38,348 nt of DNA from assembly GCA_027623315.1 (NCBI GenBank), contig JAQBYD010000037.1, forward strand, positions 1 to 38,348, given 5' to 3'. This document shows positions 7,963 through 15,919 of the stretch, piece by piece. Source of the DNA: Verrucomicrobiota bacterium (GTDB lineage: Bacteria > Verrucomicrobiota > Kiritimatiellia > CAJWTS01). Below the pieces are notes generated by a model. The model was not told where the DNA came from, made no database searches, and worked only from the letters and a program-made list of their open reading frames with translations. The stretch's first letter is position 1. Each line of letters begins with the position of its first letter. A program made the translations under genes and the position numbers.

Positions 7963-9543
7963 TCATCCCTTATCCTTCACACTTGTATAGACGTAGCCCA
8001 GGAGTTCCTGGACCGAAATCATGCCGTATCCTTGTTCGTTGTGATCCACGGGGAGATGTCTGAATGATCCCATCGACATCTTGTTGATCGCGTCACCGAC
8101 GGAATTCCACGATTCCGCCCGATCGGGACGCGCCGTCATAATCTCTTTCACCGCAGTCTTTTCTCGATCCATGTCGGTCAGCGCGACCTTCATTACGATA
8201 TCTCGCGACGTCACGATCCCCTTGAGCTTCTTGTTCTGAATCACGAGCAAACAATCCAAGTTGTATTCCTTCAGAAGCATAATCGCACGATTGACGGAAT
8301 CGCCCGGATCGATCGAGATCACGCGACCAGTCCCATAGGTGACCTCGAGGGAGCTGATTCGTGTCGCCAGGGCGCTGAAGAGCGGATCCGATATATATTT
8401 TTCGCGCTCGGCACGGCGCTCTTCGATAACGTCCATCTCGTCCGCCAGGCTATCGGCGCGAGCGTGGGGATCCTGGTGGACCTTGATCAGGGCGTCCTTT
8501 TCCTCGACTTCCCAATAATCTCCACCCATCAGCAGGCTCTGCAGATTGCGATGCCCCCGCTTCTCGGTCGCGTAGCGCGCCTGGAGCAATGACTGTTCGC
8601 CATAGGTGGGGCGTTCCACGGCGCGAAAAACGCCGATCGGCATCGGAAAGGCGGGGTACTCCAGACCGGCCAGCGCGTAAGCATAGTTATACCCGGAGTC
8701 CGATCGATGGTGAAGCGGCAGGTCGTCCGTAGTGGCATCTTCCTCCAGTTCGACGATCTCGGGAGTAAACCCGTTGAACCGGATGGCGCGATTGTACTCC
8801 TTGCCATAGATGAGCGGCCTTCCATCCCGCAGATCGAGTAATGCGTCATCCCGGACCTCACGCGCGACGATATCCGCCCATGCCTTGTTATTATAAATCA
8901 CACAGTTCTGCAGGATCTCGACGAAGGCCGTTCCCTTGTGCGCAGCGGCGGCATTGAAGATCCGGGTCATGTGCTTCGGATTCGTATCATAGGTCCGCGC
9001 AACAAACGTCGCCTGCGACGCCAGCGCGAAGTGCAGCGGGTTTATGGGATAGTCGATACTGCCGTACGGCGTGCTCTTCTTGATGAAGCCGAGTTCCGAG
9101 GTGGGGCTATACTGACCCTTGGTCAGACCATAGACCTTGTTATTGAACAGCAGAACCTTAATATCGATGTTCCGACGCAGAAGGTGCATCAGGTGATTGC
9201 CGCCAATGCTAAGTCCGTCCCCGTCCCCGGTGATCATCCAAACAGACAACTCGGGGTTCGCCAGCTTCACACCCGTGGCGACGGCCGGCGCGCGGCCGTG
9301 GATGGTGTGAAACCCATACGTATTCATGTAGTACGGGAAACGACTCGAGCACCCGATTCCACTGACCACGACAAAGCGTTCGCGCGGTATACCCAGCGTC
9401 GGAAAGACGTTCTGAATGGTGTTTAAGATGGCATAGTCACCGCATCCGGGGCACCAGCGCACATCGACCGGGGCCACAAAATCGCGGCGCGTGAGCTTGA
9501 CCTCTTTCGGTTCGGCCGGCTTGTCGTCTTCGGTTGCGATCAT
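7963..9543 (-). CDS. korB: 2-oxoglutarate (2-oxoacid):ferredoxin oxidoreductase beta subunit fused to a CBS-domain pair
   Basis: 526 residues against about 340-370 for usual KorB. Residues 1-340 are the thiamine-diphosphate half: CPGCGDYAI at 31-39, the TPP/Mg motif GDGDGLSIGGNH at 106-117, and NNKVYGLTKGQ at 134-144. With KorA it oxidatively decarboxylates a 2-oxoacid, most likely 2-oxoglutarate given the sucCD-gltA context, and reduces ferredoxin. After a charged linker (about 345-395, EKDALIKVHQDPHARADSLAD), residues 396-526 form a tandem CBS (Bateman) module. Its first repeat ends LKGIVTSRDIVMKV and its second FRHLPVDHNEQGYGMISVQE. CBS pairs commonly bind AMP, ATP or S-adenosylmethionine; here that suggests built-in energy sensing (inference). 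There is no separate delta ferredoxin subunit. The gap to korA is 18 bp. Confidence 0.9.
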   Translation of the reverse strand: MIATEDDKPAEPKEVKLTRRDFVAPVDVRWCPGCGDYAILNTIQNVFPTLGIPRERFVVVSGIGCSSRFPYYMNTYGFHTIHGRAPAVATGVKLANPELSVWMITGDGDGLSIGGNHLMHLLRRNIDIKVLLFNNKVYGLTKGQYSPTSELGFIKKSTPYGSIDYPINPLHFALASQATFVARTYDTNPKHMTRIFNAAAAHKGTAFVEILQNCVIYNNKAWADIVAREVRDDALLDLRDGRPLIYGKEYNRAIRFNGFTPEIVELEEDATTDDLPLHHRSDSGYNYAYALAGLEYPAFPMPIGVFRAVERPTYGEQSLLQARYATEKRGHRNLQSLLMGGDYWEVEEKDALIKVHQDPHARADSLADEMDVIEERRAEREKYISDPLFSALATRISSLEVTYGTGRVISIDPGDSVNRAIMLLKEYNLDCLLVIQNKKLKGIVTSRDIVMKVALTDMDREKTAVKEIMTARPDRAESWNSVGDAINKMSMGSFRHLPVDHNEQGYGMISVQELLGYVYTSVKDKG

Positions 9544-9561
9544 CTTATGACCCCGATTTCC

Positions 9562-11427
9562 CTACAGGAGTTCTTTCACTTTTGCGCTAATCTCAGCCAC
9601 GGTGAATGGGCGGCCCTGGACTTTCGGTAAGGACACCACGTCGATTAGGAACTTGCCCCGAAATATCTGGGCCAGCTGGCCCCGGTTCAATTCCGGCACG
9701 AGGATCTTCTTAAAGCGACCGAAAATATCCGCGAGATCGTGCGGGAGCGGATTCACATAGCGTAAGTGGACGCGTCCCACGGCGAAGCCCTCGGTCTGCA
9801 GATCCCGGATCGATGCGGCAATCGCACCGTATGTTCCGCCCCAGCCCACGATCAGCACGTCGCCGCTCTGGCTACCGTGAACATTCGTGGGGGGATACGA
9901 GTCGGCGATTCGCTCGACCTTCTCCGCGCGCAGCCCGATCATTTTCTCGTGGTTAAGCGGATCGTAACTGACCTGGCCACGTTCGTTCTTTTCAAGGCCG
10001 CCAATCTGATGTTCGTAGCCGCGGCGTCCAGGTACGACCGCTTTGCGCGCCAGGGTCTTCTCGTCGCGCCGGTAGATGACATGGTCTTCGCCGGGCGGCA
10101 GGGGATCTAGAAAAAGTTTGGGCAGGCGCTTCACGTTCGGCACTTTCCACGGTTCGGCTCCGTTCGCGATATAGGCCTCGCTCAACAGGACCACGGGAGT
10201 GCAATAGGTCAGCGCGATCCGAATGGCCTCGATCACGACATCAAAGCAATCACCCGGTGAAGCCGCGGCAAGCACCGGCACCGGAGACTCTCCATTGCGA
10301 CCGTACATCGCCTGGAAGAGATCGGCCTGCTCTGTCTTGGTCGGCATTCCGGTGCTCGGACCGGCGCGTTGAACATTGATCACGACGAGTGGCAACTCGG
10401 TCATCACGGCGAGTCCCACAAATTCCGCCATCAGCGCGAAACCCGGGCCACTTGTCGCGGTGATGCCGATCTGCCCCGCAAAGCTCGCGCCGATTGCGAT
10501 TCCGACCGCCGCAATCTCATCTTCTGCCTGGACGGTCTTGATTCCGTAATTCTTGTGCTCGGCCAAACCCTCGAGAATCGAGGAGGCTGGCGTGATCGGG
10601 TAACTCCCGAAAACCACGTCCCGGTAGGAGGACTCCGACGCCGCAACGATTCCCAGCACAATCGCATCGTTTCCGGAAATCTTGCGATAAACTCCGCTCT
10701 CGATCTGGGCGCGTTCAACGCGATACGTAGGAAGCTCAATCTCCGTGGTCTCGCCGATGTGGTAACCGGCGCGCACGGTGCGGATTACCGCGTCGGCCAG
10801 GTCCGGCTTCTTACCCCATTTCGAGCCGATCCACTTTTCAGTGGCTTCCAGGGGCCGGGCGTAGATCCAGTAGGTGAGCCCCAGCGCCAGGAAGTTCTTG
10901 CAGCGCGCCTTCTCTACCGACCGCAAGGGCGACTCCTTCAACGCATCCATCGTCAGCTGCGCGAGATCTAACTTGATCAACCTGTACTTCCGGCCCAGCT
11001 CCGGATCATCGAGCGGATTCTCTTCGTACCCCGCCTTGGCCAGGTTGGCCGGCACGAAGGTGTCCGTGTTCACGATCAGGAGCCCACTCGGGATCAGGTC
11101 CGGCAAGTTCACCTTGAGCGCGGCGGGATTCATGGCCACCAGGGCGTCCGGTGCGTCGCCAGGGGTCAGGATATCGGTGCTCCCGAAATGGATCTGAAAA
11201 CCGGAGATTCCAGGAAGTGTCCCTGCGGGCGCCCGAATCTCGGCAGGGAAATCAGGGAACGTGCTGATGTCGTTACCCGCGAGAACACTGCTATCCGAGA
11301 ATTTCTCACCAATGGTTTGCATTCCGTCGCCGGAGTCCCCGGCAAACCGGATCACGATCGAGGCGCGCTCGATTCGATCCGATGAATCCGGCGCAACATT
11401 CTTCTTGGATTCGACAACCGTGGCCAT
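9562..11427 (-). CDS. korA: 2-oxoglutarate (2-oxoacid):ferredoxin oxidoreductase, gamma-alpha fused subunit
   Basis: 621 residues. The gamma domain occupies residues about 20-200 (VIRFAGDSGDGMQTIGE, then TFPDFPAEIRAPAGT). The alpha domain, with pyrimidine-binding SYPITPASSILE (275-286) and the signature QRAGPSTGMPTKTEQADL (353-370), covers residues about 250-621. This gamma-alpha order is the two-subunit KorAB type known from mycobacteria and other aerobes. It is distinct from four-subunit KGOR/POR enzymes. AEDEIAAVGIAIGAS is the conserved Glu loop facing TPP. The gene starts 4 bp after the small CBS gene, so translation is tightly coupled. 2-oxoglutarate is the favoured substrate because of the neighbouring succinyl-CoA synthetase; pyruvate cannot be excluded by sequence alone. 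Confidence 0.92.
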   Translation of the reverse strand: MATVVESKKNVAPDSSDRIERASIVIRFAGDSGDGMQTIGEKFSDSSVLAGNDISTFPDFPAEIRAPAGTLPGISGFQIHFGSTDILTPGDAPDALVAMNPAALKVNLPDLIPSGLLIVNTDTFVPANLAKAGYEENPLDDPELGRKYRLIKLDLAQLTMDALKESPLRSVEKARCKNFLALGLTYWIYARPLEATEKWIGSKWGKKPDLADAVIRTVRAGYHIGETTEIELPTYRVERAQIESGVYRKISGNDAIVLGIVAASESSYRDVVFGSYPITPASSILEGLAEHKNYGIKTVQAEDEIAAVGIAIGASFAGQIGITATSGPGFALMAEFVGLAVMTELPLVVINVQRAGPSTGMPTKTEQADLFQAMYGRNGESPVPVLAAASPGDCFDVVIEAIRIALTYCTPVVLLSEAYIANGAEPWKVPNVKRLPKLFLDPLPPGEDHVIYRRDEKTLARKAVVPGRRGYEHQIGGLEKNERGQVSYDPLNHEKMIGLRAEKVERIADSYPPTNVHGSQSGDVLIVGWGGTYGAIAASIRDLQTEGFAVGRVHLRYVNPLPHDLADIFGRFKKILVPELNRGQLAQIFRGKFLIDVVSLPKVQGRPFTVAEISAKVKELL

Positions 11428-11431
11428 GCTC

Positions 11432-11908
11432 CTATCCGCCTCCTTCTTCGATCGCCGTCAGACTGGCGTCAGGAGGCCGATTCAAGACTTCGCCGGGAAG
11501 ATGCTCCGCCACAAAGTCGACCGCAACGCGAATGGAAAGCAGCCCCTTCAAGCGGCCATTCCCGTTCAACACCGGCAGATGATGAAATTTGTGTTCGTAG
11601 AAGATCTCGATCGCCTCCGAGAGAGGGGTCTCGGGACTCACCATGACCGGATCCGGGGTCATGACCTGGTCCACCGGCGTATCGGGTGAAAGCGACTGGC
11701 CGATAAAGTGCACCATCACATCCCGCTCGGTGAAGATTCCGATAACCGCGCCCGTGTCATCCTGCACGCAGACGCATCCTTTCCCCTTCTCCTGCATCAA
11801 CCGTATGGCATCCGCGACGGCGGTATCGGACTTGACGGTCAATGCCTTCTGAAGGGTGAGTCTCCCCACGGGCTCGGACCAGAATTCTCTGTCGGCGGAT
11901 TTTGTCAC
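11432..11908 (-). CDS. Stand-alone CBS-pair (Bateman) protein at the head of the kor-suc-glt operon
   Basis: A soluble protein of about 158 residues made almost only of two CBS repeats. The first runs from TLQKALTVKSDTAVADAIRL to VIGIFTERDVMVHF. The second runs from PVDQVMTPDPVMVSPETPLS to LKGLLSIRVAVDFVAEHL. The ERD and SIR sequences sit at the nucleotide-contacting position of CBS motifs. There is no attached enzyme or DNA-binding domain. It lies 4 bp upstream of korA, and KorB carries its own CBS pair, so a heteromeric CBS disc with KorB is an attractive inference. Start choice: the longest frame opens at TTG 11998, but that TTG is the -35 box of a strong promoter. I therefore place the start at GTG 11908, although no clear ribosome binding site precedes it. 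GTG near 11869 is an alternative. Confidence 0.8.
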   Translation of the reverse strand: MTKSADREFWSEPVGRLTLQKALTVKSDTAVADAIRLMQEKGKGCVCVQDDTGAVIGIFTERDVMVHFIGQSLSPDTPVDQVMTPDPVMVSPETPLSEAIEIFYEHKFHHLPVLNGNGRLKGLLSIRVAVDFVAEHLPGEVLNRPPDASLTAIEEGGG

Positions 11909-11969
11909 AGTAAAATAGCTTACGGCTATATTCCCCAGCTTCCCGTACTTTGTGTCAGCAAAAGCTGAT

Positions 11970-11998
11970 ATATTACGGGCCGTGTCGGGGCTGGTCAA
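11970..11998 (-). promoter_or_regulatory. Sigma-70-type promoter of the CBS-korAB-sucCD-gltA operon
   Basis: On the minus strand TTGACC (11998-11993) is followed by exactly 17 nt and TAATAT (11975-11970). That is 5/6 and 5/6 to the housekeeping consensus. Transcription would begin near 11963. Directly downstream, TCAGC-TTTT-GCTGA is a small inverted repeat over the predicted start site and could be an operator or leader hairpin. Confidence 0.65.
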
Positions 11999-12067
11999 TC
12001 GAAAATGCGCGAAAAGACACTGTTTATGTTGCCGATTCGACTATTTGAAGCAGATCACTCTAGATGC

Positions 12068-12096
12068 TTGAGTCCTCCGAATCATTCTGATACGCT
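12068..12096 (+). promoter_or_regulatory. Possible weak promoter of the DEAD-box helicase gene
   Basis: TTGAGT (12068-12073), a 17-nt spacer and TACGCT (12091-12096) precede the helicase ATG. Predicted transcription would start only about 8 nt before the ATG, and no Shine-Dalgarno sequence is visible. The mRNA may therefore be nearly leaderless. The -10 match is poor. Confidence 0.3.
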
Positions 12097-12110
12097 TTGC
12101 GGCTTCATTT

Positions 12111-13784
12111 ATGAAAAAGACATTCATACAGACCATACGACAGAAGCTGATGCGGCCGAAAGGCAATCGCCCCAACGCCGAGAAGGCGGTTGACCGCCAC
12201 GCCAGCACGACGCACGCCCCCAAACCTACGCAGCCCACACGACAGAGCCGGCGGCAGAACCACCGCCATACCCATCCGCACAATCCAGAGTCCAATCCAG
12301 AATCCAATCCCGTGGCCGAACCCGTGGCCGAACCCGTGGCCGAATCAACTCCCCAATCGGCACCCAGATCAACACCCAGATCGGCGCCCAAATCGACACG
12401 CAAATCAGAGCCCAAACCGGCATGGTCCATCGACCAGTTCCAGGTCGAGCCCTGCGAAGCGAAAACCCGTTTCCACGACCTCGGTCTTGCGGACGAGGTC
12501 ATGCACGCGATCGCAGATCTCGGTTTCGAGTACTGTACCCCCATCCAGGCCGAGGCGCTCCCCGTATCGCTTCAGGGCAAGGATGTGGCCGGGCAGGCCC
12601 AGACCGGCACCGGCAAAACCGCCGCCTTCCTGATCACGGCGATCATGCACATGCTAAAGAACAAACTCCCTGAGCGCCCCGCCAACGGCACACCGCGCGC
12701 TCTGGTTATCTGCCCGACTCGCGAACTCGCGCTCCAGGTGCACAACGACGCCGAGTGCCTGATTAAGCATACGCCCCTCAAAAGCCTCGCCGTGTATGGC
12801 GGAATGGACTATCAGCGTCAGAAGGACACGCTGAACAAGAACCGCGTGGATTTCGTGATCGCAACGCCTGGACGTCTTCTGGATTTCCGGCGAAATCGCG
12901 ACATCAACCTGCGCCACTGTGAGATTCTGGTAATCGACGAAGCGGACCGTATGCTGGATATGGGTTTCATTCCTGACGTACGCACAATCATTGGCGCGTT
13001 ACCGCCCAAGGGAGAGCGCCAGACCATGCTCTGGAGCGCAACGCTTTCCTCCGACGTCATGCGGCTGGCCGCACAATGGACCAGGGACCCCGTACGGCTC
13101 GAGGTTGCGCCCGAGCAAGTCGCCGTGGATACCGTCGAGAACGTCGTCTACACGGTCGCGGCGAAACAGAAATTTACGCTGCTCTACAACTTCCTCAAGA
13201 AGCACGCTGATTCCAGAACCCTGGTCTTCGGAAACCGACGAATCCTAACCAGTGACCTCGTGGATATGCTGATCATCCTCGGAATCAAATGTGCTCCGCT
13301 CTCGGGCAGCGTTCCCCAGAAGAAGCGGCAAGAAATCCTCGAGAAATTCCGCAGCGGACGGATCAACGTCATCATTGCCACCGACGTCGCTTCGCGTGGC
13401 ATTCATGTCGACGATATTTCGTACGTCATCAACTACGATATCCCCTACGAACCAGAGGAATTCGTCCATCGCATCGGACGAACTGGCCGGGCCGGGTCCA
13501 AAGGAACCTCCATCAGCCTCGCCTGTGAAGAGGAATCTTTCACCATCCCGGAGATCGAGGAGTATATCGGCAGGACCCTCCCCTGCGTGCAGCCCCCGGA
13601 AGACTTGCTGACACCGTTACCGGATCTCCCGGGATTAAGGAATTCAAGCCGCACGCGCCCGCCCCGTCAGGATAACCGCCGCGGCGGGCCGCCAAGAGGC
13701 GGACGAAGCGGAGGCCCGCGTCGTGGCAGCAGCGGTGGTCCGCGTAGCGGCAGCAGCTCGCGCAGCCGACCGGCGTCGCGCTGA
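12111..13784 (+). CDS. DEAD-box ATP-dependent RNA helicase (RhlE-like)
   Basis: 557 residues. The core helicase motifs are in order: Q motif (YCTPIQ, about 141-146), Walker A AQTGTGKT (163-170), PTRELALQ (202-209), TPGR (252-255), DEAD (276-279), SAT (309-311) and the C-terminal-domain motif HRIGRTGRAG. Residues about 1-105 are a basic, low-complexity extension with repeated PVAE and SAPRSTPR units. The C-terminus (about 520-557) is an RGG-like tail rich in Arg, Gly and Ser, as in cold-shock or ribosome-assembly helicases of the RhlE/CsdA kind. It likely unwinds rRNA or mRNA duplexes; the exact paralog cannot be named. It diverges from the TCA operon, and the 3' end is convergent with the cytochrome gene with only 11 bp between stops. 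Confidence 0.92.
   Translation: MKKTFIQTIRQKLMRPKGNRPNAEKAVDRHASTTHAPKPTQPTRQSRRQNHRHTHPHNPESNPESNPVAEPVAEPVAESTPQSAPRSTPRSAPKSTRKSEPKPAWSIDQFQVEPCEAKTRFHDLGLADEVMHAIADLGFEYCTPIQAEALPVSLQGKDVAGQAQTGTGKTAAFLITAIMHMLKNKLPERPANGTPRALVICPTRELALQVHNDAECLIKHTPLKSLAVYGGMDYQRQKDTLNKNRVDFVIATPGRLLDFRRNRDINLRHCEILVIDEADRMLDMGFIPDVRTIIGALPPKGERQTMLWSATLSSDVMRLAAQWTRDPVRLEVAPEQVAVDTVENVVYTVAAKQKFTLLYNFLKKHADSRTLVFGNRRILTSDLVDMLIILGIKCAPLSGSVPQKKRQEILEKFRSGRINVIIATDVASRGIHVDDISYVINYDIPYEPEEFVHRIGRTGRAGSKGTSISLACEEESFTIPEIEEYIGRTLPCVQPPEDLLTPLPDLPGLRNSSRTRPPRQDNRRGGPPRGGRSGGPRRGSSGGPRSGSSSRSRPASR
12311..12346 (+). repeat. 12-bp tandem repeat inside the helicase N-terminal extension
   Basis: CGTGGCCGAACC occurs three times head to tail (third copy ends ATC), encoding PVAE units. 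Further imperfect short-period repeats flank it (AATCCAGAGTCC-type before, CCCAGATC-type after), spanning roughly 12280-12420. All units are multiples of three, so copy-number change keeps the frame. Confidence 0.7.
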
Positions 13785-13795
13785 TCAAGTGACGA

Positions 13796-14668
13796 TCACA
13801 ACGTATCCTCGGGCGGCAGGAAATCCGTCAACCACGCCAACACGGCCTGCCGCTCCGCATCCGAGGGCTGGGGCTTGTTCTCCGGCGGCATCTCTTCGGC
13901 ACTGACCTTCTCCAGCGCCTTGCGCCATGTCTCGACGTCCGGCCCATCGGTCAGGTCCGGATCCAGGATATCCAGCCGCAGGTCCTTCTTCTGCCGCTCC
14001 GCGCCATGGCAACGATAGCAATACTGCTCGAGAACGGGTTGAACGGATCGCGCGAACACGGCGTTGGCTTGATCCCCATTCGAGACCGCCGCTATCGTGG
14101 GGCTCCGATCGCTGACCGCGCTTGCGCGCAGGAATCCCGGCGCGTAGCGCGCAAGGTACCCGGCCCCGTGAGTCAGGCTGCCCCCGTAGTGACCGGCTGC
14201 GGTCACGACCACGGCGACCACGACGAGGAGCACGCGGTATGCCGTAAGCGCTCTGCGCGCGCCGCCGATCAGGTGCAGATTGCGTAGCACGAGCAACCCC
14301 AGTCCGAGCACAGCCGTGGCACATCCCAGCCAACGGTGACGAAAGAGGACTTCATCTTCGTAGGCCCCGGATGGTGCCAGCAGGATGCCGAAGATTGCTG
14401 TCGGGACCGCCGTCGCAGCAAACAGCCACACCAGGATCACGCAGGCCGGCACGAGCGGCGCCACCTTATGACGCAGGCCTACAAGCTCAAGGACAAGCAG
14501 CGCCGCGAATACACCGATCGGAAGATGCACGGCCAGCGGGTGCAGTCGCCCCGCGAAACGGGCAAGATCCGGCAATGCTGCGCGGTCGACCGGACACAGG
14601 GCGAACCCCACAACGAGGCAGGACAATGCCGTAGCGGCGATTGGTAGGATACGGTCGCGTGTATTCAT
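13796..14668 (-). CDS. DUF2231-type membrane protein fused to a planctomycete-type cytochrome c
   Basis: 290 residues from ATG 14668. About five hydrophobic segments fill residues 8-160. They include the RLHPLAVHLPIGVF stretch typical of DUF2231 proteins, with His residues that may bind heme. The soluble C-terminal part (about 195-290) has a single c-type heme site CYRCH at 217-221 and EEMPP near 259-263, whose Met is the likely sixth ligand. VQPVLEQYCYRCHG and KKDLRLDI match the planctomycete cytochrome c (PSC1) domain family. It probably anchors an electron-transfer heme on the outer face of the cytoplasmic membrane. No obvious Shine-Dalgarno sequence precedes the start. It diverges from the downstream-placed PhyH gene. 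Confidence 0.82.
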   Translation of the reverse strand: MNTRDRILPIAATALSCLVVGFALCPVDRAALPDLARFAGRLHPLAVHLPIGVFAALLVLELVGLRHKVAPLVPACVILVWLFAATAVPTAIFGILLAPSGAYEDEVLFRHRWLGCATAVLGLGLLVLRNLHLIGGARRALTAYRVLLVVVAVVVTAAGHYGGSLTHGAGYLARYAPGFLRASAVSDRSPTIAAVSNGDQANAVFARSVQPVLEQYCYRCHGAERQKKDLRLDILDPDLTDGPDVETWRKALEKVSAEEMPPENKPQPSDAERQAVLAWLTDFLPPEDTL

Positions 14669-14823
14669 ACAGAAGGAACCATCAATTCTTGGGATCAAGC
14701 GTACCACATCTCCAGAGGCACGAGAACACCTGCTACGATTCCGAAAAAACTTTGCTTGCATAGCACTACCCACTTCAGTGCAGAATCCACGGCGTGTCAG
14801 GTTCGACCGTTAAGGGAAATCCC

Positions 14824-15705
14824 ATGCAACCATTCGTAGAATCCAACGATGTCCTTGATGATCCGTCCGCGCTTCGCAAACGATTGCGCAAGTATGGATA
14901 CCTGTTTATTCGCGACCTGCTTCCCCGCGAGGACGTTCTTAACGTCCGGCGGGAAGTCCTTGAAATCTGCCGCGATATGGGCTGGCTGCGCGAAGGCGAG
15001 GACTTGATGGATGGGCTCACCGATCATGCGCCCATCGGGGAAGGGGCAGACGAGTGGAAGCCAATGTACAAGCGGCTTCAATCACTCGAGGGCTTTCATA
15101 AACTGAAATTGCACGAAAACGTGCGCCGGTTGATGGAGGATCTTTTCGAGGAGCCGGTCGTGCCTTTGCCAATGACGATCTCACGAGTCGCGTTTCCGCG
15201 CGACAACGAGAACGGCACGCAGCCGCACCAGGATTGGGTCTACGTGCGCGGCTCAATGAGCATCCTCTCATGTTGGGGTGCGTTGGGAGATGTCCCGATC
15301 AAAGTTGGCGGATTGAAGCTCCTGTCCGAAAGCCACAAGGCCGGATTGCTGACGACGATGCCTGCGCCCGGACCGGGAGGAAACATCGTCGCGGTCGATC
15401 CGGACCTGGAGTGGCATCAATCCGATTTCCGCGCAGGCGACCTGCTGATATTTCTCCCGCTTACCGTGCACGCGGCCGCGGAAAACCACACGCCGGACCG
15501 GCTGCGAATATCGATTGATTTTCGGTACGCCGGTGAAAGCCACACGATCAGCCAGACGTGGATGCAGCCCCATTACCACTGGTTCGGCGACGAGTTCTCG
15601 TGGGACGCTCTCGACAAGGAGTGGCGAGACTCGCCCACCGCCCGGTACTGGGAGCGACTTCCCAACGTCAAGGCACGCCCACCGCAGAAGATGCCCGGCT
15701 GGTAG
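14824..15705 (+). CDS. Phytanoyl-CoA dioxygenase (PhyH) family protein
   Basis: 293 residues with a double-stranded beta-helix fold expected. The Fe(II) ligands look intact: His135 and Asp137 in GTQPHQDWVYVRG, and His216 in LPLTVHAAAEN. An Arg in DRLRISIDFRY (226-231) is likely to hold the 2-oxoglutarate carboxylate. The enzyme should hydroxylate a small organic substrate using O2 and 2-oxoglutarate; the substrate is unknown. The ATG at 14824 is preferred over a GTG at 14794 because AAGGGA lies just upstream of it. This is one of two intact PhyH paralogs in the window, the other being 26940-28160. It sits alone between the cytochrome and a palindromic repeat. Confidence 0.85.
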   Translation: MQPFVESNDVLDDPSALRKRLRKYGYLFIRDLLPREDVLNVRREVLEICRDMGWLREGEDLMDGLTDHAPIGEGADEWKPMYKRLQSLEGFHKLKLHENVRRLMEDLFEEPVVPLPMTISRVAFPRDNENGTQPHQDWVYVRGSMSILSCWGALGDVPIKVGGLKLLSESHKAGLLTTMPAPGPGGNIVAVDPDLEWHQSDFRAGDLLIFLPLTVHAAAENHTPDRLRISIDFRYAGESHTISQTWMQPHYHWFGDEFSWDALDKEWRDSPTARYWERLPNVKARPPQKMPGW

Positions 15706-15733
15706 GGACTGCCCTGAAACGTCCCCAAATTTC

Positions 15734-15875
15734 GGGCCCGCGAATCACACGAATGAAGGGAAGAGCGACCGCGGTTTCATCTTTGTCTCCATTCGTGAAG
15801 ACCCGCCTGCCCCACGTGCGGCAAGGCTCCGCCGCGCCCGTGCGGGGCGGGCAGGTTCGTGTGATTCGTGGGCCC
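15734..15875. repeat. Palindromic intergenic element (site B) with terminal inverted repeats
   Basis: The left end GGGCCCGCGAATCACACGAA and the right end TTCGTGTGATTCGTGGGCCC are inverted copies with one mismatch. Internal blocks (ATGAAGGGAAGAG, CCGCGGTTTCATCTTTGTC, ATTCGTGAAGA) match site C at 23113-23268 and site A at 3881-3932. It is non-coding, lies between two genes, and has no transposase: a MITE-like or REP-like dispersed element. Confidence 0.75.
15802..15854. repeat. GC-rich hairpin nested inside the site B element
   Basis: The segment from CCCGCCTGCCCCACGTGCGG to GTGCGGGGCGGGCAGG is an imperfect palindrome. It interrupts the element exactly between GAAGA and TTCGTGTGATTCGTGGG. In site C those two blocks are contiguous (GAAGATTCGTGTGATT). 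This shows one repeat inserted in another, or gained by hairpin expansion. Confidence 0.65.
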
Positions 15876-15919
15876 CTCCTTTCGTGAAGAGGTAGAGATG
15901 GCTGCGCTGCGTCTTCAGC

